Source: Pseudomonadota bacterium (lineage in GTDB: Bacteria > Desulfobacterota > JADFVX01). Taken from it: a stretch of DNA of 9,456 nucleotides. The stretch lies in NCBI GenBank assembly GCA_015222555.1, contig JADFVM010000314.1:1-9456 (forward strand), in the 5' to 3' direction. Position numbers and translations under genes: made by a program. Of the stretch, positions 1 through 6,238 are shown piece by piece; position 1 is the first letter of the stretch, and every line of letters begins with the position of its first letter. The notes under the pieces are model-generated. The model did not search any database and had not been told where the DNA came from. It saw nothing but the letters and a program-made list of their open reading frames with translations.

Positions 1-39
1 CAGGAAAGTTCAAAGTGACATCCTTTGAGGTGTGATTGC

Positions 40-1908
40 CTATTTGTTGCCTTTCCTTCCTCTTGTTTCTCTTTTTGTCTGCAACAGCTTCTCCGTCAGA
101 TCCGGGCGGTTAAGTTTCTCCAGAGTCTTTTCGATCCAGCCCCTGTTTTCCCTTTTGTGCCAGAAAAAGAATTGGTTTTGATCCTTCCTCTCTACTTTTT
201 CTCTGGCAGAATAAACAGATGTTAGTGTATAGGGATGGTAACCGGAATAGTAGATCACCGTAGCCAGCGTCATCGGTGTGGGGGTGAAGTCCTGCACCTG
301 CTCCAGCTTGAATCCCATTCCTTTGGTTTCCACCGCAAGGGCTGCCATTTCTTCCAGATGTGAGCCGGGATGGCTCGAGATGAAGTAGGGGATGATCTGC
401 TGATTGAGGCCATTTTGTTTGCAGATTTTATCAAAGGTCGTCTTAAATTCCCCGAAAAGTGAAAAGGGTGGTTTTCGCATGATTTTAAGCACTTTATCTG
501 ACGAATGTTCGGGGGCGACCTTCAACCGTCCCGACACATGGTGAGTGACCAGTTCTTGTACGTATTCGCTGTAGCCCTTCTTCCGGTCATTTTCCTTCGA
601 TTCGCCCATGAAGAGATCATACCGTATTCCACTGGAAACAAAGGCCTTTTTGATCTTCGAGTGGGAGTCGACCTCTCTGTAGATCTCGGTCATCGCTTTA
701 TGGCTGGTGTCGAGGTTGAAGCATTTTTCAGGGTAGATGCATGAGGGCTGAGCGCAGTTGTCGCAGATAGACTGTTCTATCCCCTTCATACCAAACATGT
801 TGGCTGATGGGCCGCCCAGATCGCTGATATATCCCTTGAAGCCCGGCATGGTCGTAATGGCCTCCACCTCTTTCATTATGGAACCCTTGGATCGGCTGGC
901 GATCATTTTTCCCTGATGGGCAGAGATTGTGCAGAAACTGCAGCCGCCAAAACAGCCGCGGTGCATATTAACGGAAAACTTTATCATTTCATGGGCGGGA
1001 ATGGTGCCCCGTTTGTTGTGTTTTGGGTGGGGCAGGCGCGTGTAGGGCAGATCGAAAACAGAATCGACCTCTTTTTCTGTCATGGTCTTAAATTGCGGAT
1101 TGATGACAACCCTTTTGTTGCCCACCTGTTGAATGAGACGCCTGGCATAAACCTTGTTTGATTCTTTTTCAATGACCTTGAAGTTTTCTGCATAGCGTTT
1201 TTTGTCTTTTAAGCAGACGTCGTGAGAGGCCAGTTCTCGGGTCTCCCAGTGCTTCTGCTTAGGCAGTGTATCATCCTCTGAGAGTATACTTGCCGTTTGG
1301 GGCACTGTTTTGAGTGAAGAGAAGGGGACACTCTTTTTGAGCAGTTTGAGGATCTCTTTTAATGGCTGCTCCCCCATACCGTAAATAAGCAGGTCTGCGC
1401 CGCTTTCAACCAGAATGGATGGCTTGAGGCTGTCAGACCAGTAATCATAGTGGGTAAGGCGGCGCAGCGAAGCTTCAATGCCGCCGATAACAACGGGAAC
1501 ATCGGGAAAGAGTTCTTTTAGAATCCGCGAGTAAACAATGGTGGCATAGTCGGGCCGGAACCCCGCCTCGCCGCCCGGTGTATAGGCGTCTGTTGACCGG
1601 AGACGTTTGTTGGCGGTGTAGTGGTTAACCATAGAGTCCATGCAGCCTGCCGTAACACCGAAAAAGAGTCTGGGCTTGCCCAGCTTTTTAAAATCCCTCA
1701 GGTCGTCACGCCAGTTCGGTTGCGGGACAATGCCGACTCTCAGTCCGGCCGCTTCAATGGTTCGCCCGATAGCGGCATGGCCAAAGGAAGGATGGTCAAC
1801 ATAGGCGTCACCGGAGATGAGAATGACGTCAAAGTCATCCCATCCTCTCTTTTCTGCTTCCTTCCTGCTAGTGGGAAGCCAGTCGGTGATGTCACGTGTT
1901 GTTTTCAT
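40..1908 (-). CDS. ygiQ: YgiQ family (UPF0313) radical SAM protein
   Basis: The 622-residue product is a full-length member of the YgiQ/UPF0313 family of radical SAM proteins, predicted to be cytosolic; the reaction of the family is not established. Near the N-terminus it has the family signature GDAYVDHPSFG (about residues 33-43), in a B12-binding-like region. The radical SAM cluster motif CFGGCSFC gives C319, C323 and C326 in CX3CX2C spacing. A second cysteine group, CDNC...SCIYPEKC (about residues 380-400), is also a family feature. The C-terminus ends in a basic tail. E. coli YgiQ is longer (about 740 residues), but many family members are near 600. The ATG at 1908 fits the family N-terminus, yet no Shine-Dalgarno sequence precedes it (see the promoter entry). 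It is divergent from the ArsR operon and appears monocistronic within the window. Family assignment is firm; substrate unknown. Confidence 0.95.
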   Translation of the reverse strand: MKTTRDITDWLPTSRKEAEKRGWDDFDVILISGDAYVDHPSFGHAAIGRTIEAAGLRVGIVPQPNWRDDLRDFKKLGKPRLFFGVTAGCMDSMVNHYTANKRLRSTDAYTPGGEAGFRPDYATIVYSRILKELFPDVPVVIGGIEASLRRLTHYDYWSDSLKPSILVESGADLLIYGMGEQPLKEILKLLKKSVPFSSLKTVPQTASILSEDDTLPKQKHWETRELASHDVCLKDKKRYAENFKVIEKESNKVYARRLIQQVGNKRVVINPQFKTMTEKEVDSVFDLPYTRLPHPKHNKRGTIPAHEMIKFSVNMHRGCFGGCSFCTISAHQGKMIASRSKGSIMKEVEAITTMPGFKGYISDLGGPSANMFGMKGIEQSICDNCAQPSCIYPEKCFNLDTSHKAMTEIYREVDSHSKIKKAFVSSGIRYDLFMGESKENDRKKGYSEYVQELVTHHVSGRLKVAPEHSSDKVLKIMRKPPFSLFGEFKTTFDKICKQNGLNQQIIPYFISSHPGSHLEEMAALAVETKGMGFKLEQVQDFTPTPMTLATVIYYSGYHPYTLTSVYSAREKVERKDQNQFFFWHKRENRGWIEKTLEKLNRPDLTEKLLQTKRETRGRKGNK

Positions 1909-1923
1909 TGGGACATTATAACA
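1908..1923 (-). promoter_or_regulatory. Extended -10 promoter of ygiQ, possibly leaderless
   Basis: On the minus strand the bases before the ygiQ start read TGTTATAATGTCCCAATG. This contains a perfect -10 hexamer TATAAT (1920-1915) with an extended -10 TG one base upstream. Six bases separate the hexamer from the ATG, so the expected transcription start falls on or next to the A of the start codon. No good -35 box is visible at 16-18 bases, as is common for extended -10 promoters. No purine-rich ribosome site precedes the ATG. The promoter call is reasonable; leaderless initiation is inference. Confidence 0.55.
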
Positions 1924-2044
1924 TTAATGCGGGGCACAATTTTATTAAAATGGCAAAATGTGTTGCAAATTCATCGATATGTAACATAGCTTTGATTTTG
2001 TTTTTTAACATGGGGAAGCCTGAAGAAAAGACCCAAATTTCCCC

Positions 2045-2073
2045 TTGACATCTCTTAGATAGATATGTATTCT
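2045..2073 (+). promoter_or_regulatory. Sigma70-type promoter of the arsR operon
   Basis: A perfect -35 hexamer TTGACA (2045-2050) is followed after exactly 17 bases by TATTCT (2068-2073), a 4/6 match to the -10 consensus. The predicted start of transcription is near 2080, inside the left arm of the inverted-repeat operator. A bound repressor would therefore block initiation. Confidence 0.65.
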
Positions 2074-2076
2074 AGT

Positions 2077-2108
2077 ATCTGAATATTCGCATAATTGAAT
2101 ATTCAGAT
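2077..2108 (+). promoter_or_regulatory. Perfect 12-8-12 inverted-repeat operator for ArsR protein
   Basis: ATCTGAATATTC (2077-2088) and its exact reverse complement GAATATTCAGAT (2097-2108) flank an 8-base spacer, GCATAATT. Each arm also contains the self-palindromic octamer GAATATTC, so the site is at once an inverted and a direct repeat. The core reads ATTC-N8-GAAT, the half-site geometry I recall for the BigR/SqrR/YgaV branch of ArsR repressors. It overlaps the predicted transcription start and ends 15 bases before the arsR start codon, as expected for autorepression. Binding is inferred. Confidence 0.75.
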
Positions 2109-2123
2109 TGAGGGTTGGATACA

Positions 2124-2414
2124 ATGGATAAAAAACAGATCAAGGGAACAGACTTTTCAAAAGAAGCAGATATATTTAAAGCAATCGGCCATCCGGTAAG
2201 GCTGAAAATTGTTTTCGGTCTTCTTATGAATGAGTGTTGTGTTAAGGATATCTGGGAATGCATGGATCTGCCACAACCCCTTATTTCCCAACACCTGTCA
2301 TTGCTGAAGAACAAAGGGGTTGTGACTTCTACGAGAGAGGGAAACAAGACCATCTACAGGGTTGATAATCCCTTGGTAGTAAAGGCGATAGGCCTTATTG
2401 ATCCGAAACAGTAA
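2124..2414 (+). CDS. ArsR/SmtB-family transcriptional repressor
   Basis: A 96-residue winged-helix regulator of the ArsR/SmtB family, which usually represses its own operon until a metal, metalloid or reactive thiol compound binds. Visible parts are the N-terminal helix with the family motif FKAIGHPVRLKIV (18-30), the recognition helix LPQPLISQHLSLLKNKGVV (49-67) and the wing TREGNKTIYRV (70-80). Cysteines are C38, C39 and C46. C39 aligns with the first Cys of the E. coli ArsR CVC motif, but the second CVC cysteine is Lys41, and there is no C-terminal cysteine. The ligand therefore cannot be assigned. An in-frame TTG at 2115 would add three residues, but the GAGGG ribosome site ending at 2114 is correctly spaced for the ATG at 2124. 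It is followed 54 bases later by the heme protein gene. Confidence 0.9.
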   Translation: MDKKQIKGTDFSKEADIFKAIGHPVRLKIVFGLLMNECCVKDIWECMDLPQPLISQHLSLLKNKGVVTSTREGNKTIYRVDNPLVVKAIGLIDPKQ

Positions 2415-2468
2415 AGGAATTATAAATATCAATAACATAATAATGGTAGAGGTGTAAAAGGAGGCGGT

Positions 2469-3026
2469 ATGAAAAGCAGGATTCTTATGTTAATTTTATT
2501 TACGTTGATTTCATCTGTCGCAGTTTCAAGTGCGGAGCTACATTTAGACGTGAAGGCGATAAAGGCGAAAAGGATTGCCGATGAAATAACAGATTTGAGA
2601 AGTCATCGGGCGGCACAATTGCTTAATTCCGATCTTGAGATATCACCGGAAATCTTTAAGAAAACATGTGGTGCTGTCAAAAAAAGAGCAATGGAGATAG
2701 TTAAAACAGAAGGTGTTAAAATTAAGCATGCCGCCATTAAAAACAGGAATCCCAAACATGCGGCAACGCCGGAAGAAGCCAAGATGCATGAATACTTTGA
2801 TAACAACAGGGATGTATCCGAAATTATTAACGAGAAGATCAGGGACGGAAGAAAATATTACTCCTATATTCGCCCCATATTTATTGAGACTGCCTGTCTT
2901 AAATGCCACGGTAAAAAAAGCAATCGACCTGAATTCATTAAAAAGGGGTATCCGGAAGATAAGGCCTTTGGTTTTCAGGTGGGAGACCTGAGAGGCATTA
3001 TCGAGGTGATGGTGCCTATTGATTAG
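2469..3026 (+). CDS. Tll0287-like (DUF3365) c-type heme protein, exported
   Basis: A 185-residue protein with a cleavable signal peptide (basic MKSR, hydrophobic core to about residue 18, likely cut near SSA-EL at 22-23), so probably periplasmic or membrane-associated. The rest matches the Tll0287-like/DUF3365 domain: a helical N-terminal half, an RNPKHAATPEE stretch (about 93-103), one heme c motif CLKCH (C143, C146, H147) and the typical C-terminal GFQVGDLRGIIEVMVP. In the family this PAS-like fold carries one heme and often acts as a sensory module on kinases; here it stands alone. A strong ribosome site (AAGGAGG) precedes the ATG. It sits between an ArsR repressor and a DUF2892 protein, suggesting redox or sulfur sensing or electron transfer under repressor control. 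Domain call firm; role inferred. Confidence 0.87.
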   Translation: MKSRILMLILFTLISSVAVSSAELHLDVKAIKAKRIADEITDLRSHRAAQLLNSDLEISPEIFKKTCGAVKKRAMEIVKTEGVKIKHAAIKNRNPKHAATPEEAKMHEYFDNNRDVSEIINEKIRDGRKYYSYIRPIFIETACLKCHGKKSNRPEFIKKGYPEDKAFGFQVGDLRGIIEVMVPID

Positions 3027-3057
3027 AAAAAAGTAACTTTATGTCTTGGAGAATATT

Positions 3058-3264
3058 ATGAACGTAGAAAGATTATTAAGATTAATTGCTGGAACATTTG
3101 TCCTTTTGAGCCTCGGTTTGGCGCAGATACATTCTCCTTACTGGCTCTGGTTTACAGCCTTTGTGGGCCTGAACCTTTTTCAGTCAGGATTTACCAATTG
3201 GTGTCCCATGATGACATTTCTTAAGATGGCTGGTGTAAAGTCCTGCTCTGCAGGTGAAAAATAA
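3058..3264 (+). CDS. DUF2892 / YgaP-like small membrane protein
   Basis: A 68-residue protein with an N-terminal MNVERLLRLIAGTFVL segment and two hydrophobic helices (about 6-22 and 28-44), followed by NWCPMMTFLKMAGVKSC with cysteines at 49 and 63. This is the pattern of DUF2892, the transmembrane part of E. coli YgaP, where it is fused to a rhodanese domain; no rhodanese is present here. The ATG at 3058 is preferred over an upstream TTG (3046) because GGAG at 3048-3051 is ideally spaced for it. It follows the heme gene by 31 bases and is the last gene of the operon. In E. coli, ygaP is adjacent to and controlled by the ArsR-family regulator YgaV, which supports a sulfur-related link here by analogy only. 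Confidence 0.82.
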   Translation: MNVERLLRLIAGTFVLLSLGLAQIHSPYWLWFTAFVGLNLFQSGFTNWCPMMTFLKMAGVKSCSAGEK

Positions 3265-3350
3265 GATAGAATCTTCATTAGGAGAATACTTTGCCTTGCC
3301 TTGGACTGCATGAATGGCTCTGAGACCGTTATTTTACGGTTGACACGACA

Positions 3351-3761
3351 CTAGGTTTCCTTTTCTTCTTCAGTCTTTTGGGCCGCTTCAGGTTTTGTTG
3401 TTTTTTTCGTCGTTGTGCCGGCTTTTCGGCTTCTTTTTGCCGGTTTTTCCCCCTCCCCGGGAGCTTCGCTCTTTTCAGCTTGAGGTGGTCCTTCAGGCCA
3501 GGGGGCAAAGGGATAAGGCTTTTCCTCACTGTTGAACATTAAAAACATCATCGTCTGGTAGATGAATGTACTTACGTTCTGCCCTAACTTAAGGAGGCGC
3601 TCGTTGCAATTCCCTGTAAAAAGCATCATGGCAAACTGGAATACAGTAATAGCAATAACTACAATTTTAGCGATGCTGTAAATCACGGCAAAGAGGATCA
3701 TATAGAGCCCCCTTACCCAGGTACTCTGATTCTTAATATTTTCTTTCAGCTTTTCATCCAT
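3351..3761 (-). CDS. DUF4389 domain membrane protein
   Basis: A 136-residue protein. Residues 1-85 match DUF4389: WVRGLYMILFAVIYSIAKIV, a long hydrophobic stretch (about 18-46), then FTGNCNERLLKLGQ and the signature FLMFNSEEKPYPFAPWP. Family function is unknown; it is an inner-membrane protein with one or two membrane segments. Residues about 86-136 form a low-complexity, charged tail rich in Pro, Lys, Glu and Thr, probably disordered in the cytosol. Two starts are possible, 3776 and 3761. The purine block GGAGGGG at 3774-3768 sits six bases before the ATG at 3761, which decides for that start; the ATG at 3776 would overlap this ribosome site. It converges on the ArsR operon and appears to stand alone. 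Confidence 0.8.
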   Translation of the reverse strand: MDEKLKENIKNQSTWVRGLYMILFAVIYSIAKIVVIAITVFQFAMMLFTGNCNERLLKLGQNVSTFIYQTMMFLMFNSEEKPYPFAPWPEGPPQAEKSEAPGEGEKPAKRSRKAGTTTKKTTKPEAAQKTEEEKET

Positions 3762-3776
3762 CACTAACCCCTCCAT

Positions 3777-4195
3777 AAATTAGATTGGTTTATCTGGCTG
3801 TCGCCTTATTTGACAGGTATAAACCCCTTTAGTTAATCATAACATGGAATGAGACAAATTCAAGGGGAGATAAAAATTTAGATGCTGCCGTAAAATGGGT
3901 GGGATGGGGAAAGAGATTGGGAAGTGTTGTCCAGACTTTCTGAAATTGTCGCTAATCTACGTATTTGACAAAATAGTTTTCTTTGGTAATGTTGAGATGA
4001 TGTTTTTCATCACTTTTATTTAGGCAAAGTCTTCTTTTCTCTAACTCCTCCAGAGAGCGGGGATTTCTATGATCTTTTAAGCGCATAGCACAATCGGTTG
4101 CCTTTTTACTTCTTATGGCCTCCCCTTTGCATTATTAAATATCTTGTGATAACCTGCAACTATTCTGAAAAATAATTAATTTTCATATCCTATCC
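3777..4195. other. Gene-free intergenic region before the kinase operon
   Basis: No convincing gene is present in these 419 bases. It holds a sigma54 promoter candidate (4116-4131), annotated separately. About 110 bases further upstream is a small dyad, TGATG-TTTTT-CATCA (3998-4012), centred near -137 from the predicted start, a usual distance for an activator site. TTGACA occurs at 3810-3815 and 3965-3970, but neither has a good -10 partner. No strong terminator was seen. Confidence 0.5.
4116..4131 (+). promoter_or_regulatory. Sigma54 (-24/-12) promoter of the kinase-activator operon
   Basis: TGGCCTCCCCTTTGCA matches the sigma54 consensus TGGCAC-N5-TTGCW at TGGC and TTGCA. The invariant GG (4117-4118) and GC (4129-4130) have the required 10 bases between them. 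Predicted transcription start is near 4142, leaving about 54 bases of leader before the kinase start codon. Since the second gene of the operon encodes a sigma54 activator, positive autoregulation is a natural inference. Confidence 0.65.
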
Positions 4196-6238
4196 ATGCA
4201 AATACTAATCGTTGACGATTCGGCAAGTATCAGAGAAATAACGGGAGATATCCTGAAAACTTCAGGGTATTCTCAAATATTAACTGCTAAGTCAGGTGAA
4301 GAGGCATTAGAAATACTTTCTAGGCCAAGGGATGCAAGTAAGGAAAAAAAGATAGACCTCATATTGATGGACATGGTCATGCCCGGTATGGGGGGCATTG
4401 AAGCATGCCGCAAAATAAAGGAAAACGAGCGTTTCCACCATGTCCCCGTCATTATGGTTACGGCCATAAAGGACATGGAAATGCTGAAACTTGCCTTTGA
4501 AACAGGCGTCAACGACTATATTCAAAAACCAGTCAATCCTGTTGAGCTTCTCGTCAGAGTAAGATCCGCCCTTAGCCTTAAATCGGAAATTGACAAAAGA
4601 CAAGATAAAGAGAGTGAGCTATTAGACCTTACAACAGAGCTAAAAGAGACTAATGAAAAACTGAGAAACTTTGAAAAGGCCATTCACGACATGCAGATAG
4701 GCCTGACCATTGCGAACCCTGAAGGAAAAATCATCTACTGCAATCCGGCCGAGGCAAAGATGCACAACTACAGCCCCGAAGAGCTTATCGGAAAGGACGC
4801 AAGGATATTTGCACCGGAGAAACTCTGGAAACCGATGGAAAGAAAAAAACTTAAAAAAATAGACAGCTTCAGGAGAGAAACTTCTAACGTAAGAAAGGAC
4901 GGCACAACCTTTCCGGTTCAGCTCCTTTCCGATGTTGTCATTAACGACAGTGGCGAACCGATTGCCGTTATTACAACCTGTGAAGATATTACTGGAAGGA
5001 CAAAGGCAAAGCAGGAGCTGAAGGATGCCCATGACAAGCTCGAACAAAGGGTAAAAGAGAGGACGGAAGAGCTTTCCGGAACCAATACCTTGCTGAGAGA
5101 GGAAATCAGGGAACGCAAAAAAGTGGAAGAATCACTCAGGCTAAGCGAAAATGAATACCACACCCTCTTCCAGCAATTCAGTGCCCTTCTTGAAGCGATT
5201 CCCGATTCGCTCATCCTTTTCGGGCCTGACCTTAACATTTTATGGTCCAACCATGGAAAGGCAAAGATATTCGGTTTAAAGCAAAAACAGGCAAGAGGCG
5301 AGTACAGCGCTATTGTTGAAAAAATCTATGAAGATAGTGACGACTGGCCCGTAAAAAAATGTTTTAAAAGCGGGAAGGAAGAGAGTGATGAAGTTTCCAC
5401 GGAAGATGGAATGATGCTTAACATCCGCGCCTTTCCCATTATTGATGAAAAAGGAAAAGTGAGTAACGTACTCGAGCTTATAATCGATGTGACTGAAAAG
5501 GCAAGCCTCCAGGCCGAGGCGATGAAGGCGGGTCACCTGGCCTCAATCGGTGAACTCTCGGCCGGTGTGGCCCATGAAATCAATAATCCCATCAACGGTA
5601 TTATCAACTGCGGTCAACTCATAGAAAAAAAGCTCGGGCAAACGGAAAAGGTCGAAGAGCTGGCATCCATGATCATCAAGGAAGGGAAACGGGTGGCAAA
5701 GATCGTAAAGGCCCTGCTCTCCTTTGCCAGAAACCGGGGAGACAAGGTAGAGGCCGTAAGTCTTGAAACGGTTTTATGGGAATCACTGGCCCTGACGGAA
5801 GCTCATCTTCGAAAAGACGGTATCACCCTCAACATTGATTTTCCTCCCGATCTCCCACTGGTGACAGCCAACGACCAGCAGATCGAGCAGGTTTTCCTGA
5901 ACCTCATCAACAATGCCAGGTACGCTCTAAATGAGAAGTACCCCCGTGATGATAAAAACAAGGTCCTGGAAATAAAGGCACAAACCCTTATGAGGGATAA
6001 AAAGCTTTACCTGAGAACCGTCTTTCATGACAGCGGCCCGGGTATAAGCAAAAAGATAATTAACAGGGTGATAAATCCTTTCTTTACAACCAAACCTCCC
6101 AAAGAGGGGACCGGCCTCGGCCTCAGCATCAGTCACGGCATCATCGATGACCATGGGGGAAAACTGACTATTGAAAGCAAGGAAGACAAGTTTACAAAGG
6201 TGATAGTCGAACTTCCAACAAGGGAGGAGATGCAATGA
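4196..6238 (+). CDS. Hybrid sensor histidine kinase (REC-PAS-PAS-HisKA-HATPase)
   Basis: A 680-residue cytosolic kinase with no membrane segment. Order: an N-terminal receiver domain (1-125) with acid pair D7-D8, phospho-acceptor D59, T89 and K111; a PAS domain (about 155-272); a coiled coil (about 275-325) containing VKERTEELSGTN; a second PAS domain (about 330-440); a HisKA domain with phospho-histidine H460 in AGVAHEINNP; and an HATPase domain with N-box N569-N573, G1 DSGPG (612-616), FFTTK and G2 GTGLGLS (638-644). All catalytic residues are present. The N-terminal receiver suggests control by another kinase or a phosphate-relay input; the PAS ligands are unknown. The ATG at 4196 begins exactly at a receiver domain but has no clear ribosome site. 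Its stop overlaps the activator start by four bases (ATGA), so the two are co-translated and probably cognate partners. Confidence 0.93.
   Translation: MQILIVDDSASIREITGDILKTSGYSQILTAKSGEEALEILSRPRDASKEKKIDLILMDMVMPGMGGIEACRKIKENERFHHVPVIMVTAIKDMEMLKLAFETGVNDYIQKPVNPVELLVRVRSALSLKSEIDKRQDKESELLDLTTELKETNEKLRNFEKAIHDMQIGLTIANPEGKIIYCNPAEAKMHNYSPEELIGKDARIFAPEKLWKPMERKKLKKIDSFRRETSNVRKDGTTFPVQLLSDVVINDSGEPIAVITTCEDITGRTKAKQELKDAHDKLEQRVKERTEELSGTNTLLREEIRERKKVEESLRLSENEYHTLFQQFSALLEAIPDSLILFGPDLNILWSNHGKAKIFGLKQKQARGEYSAIVEKIYEDSDDWPVKKCFKSGKEESDEVSTEDGMMLNIRAFPIIDEKGKVSNVLELIIDVTEKASLQAEAMKAGHLASIGELSAGVAHEINNPINGIINCGQLIEKKLGQTEKVEELASMIIKEGKRVAKIVKALLSFARNRGDKVEAVSLETVLWESLALTEAHLRKDGITLNIDFPPDLPLVTANDQQIEQVFLNLINNARYALNEKYPRDDKNKVLEIKAQTLMRDKKLYLRTVFHDSGPGISKKIINRVINPFFTTKPPKEGTGLGLSISHGIIDDHGGKLTIESKEDKFTKVIVELPTREEMQ

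Noticed and set aside
10..28. TCAAAG...CTTTGA stem after the ygiQ stop
   Set aside because: Six weak base pairs without a T-tract, at the window edge; cannot be supported as a terminator.
2012..2044. GGGGAA...TTCCCC inverted repeat just upstream of the arsR -35 box
   Set aside because: Only six base pairs with a 21-base loop; too weak to call a terminator or operator, though it touches the promoter.
3310..3340. ACCGT-TATTTT-ACGGT hairpin between the convergent genes
   Set aside because: Five base pairs without a T-tract on either strand; not convincing as a terminator.
3329..3529. Very basic 66-codon frame inside the DUF4389 gene
   Set aside because: It is a frame-shifted reading of the low-complexity Lys/Glu/Pro tail of the DUF4389 protein; the DUF4389 frame has family motifs and a ribosome site.
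3965..3992. TTGACA with TAATGT as a sigma70 promoter for the kinase operon
   Set aside because: The -10 is a poor match and the leader would be about 200 bases; the sigma54 element at 4116 is better placed.
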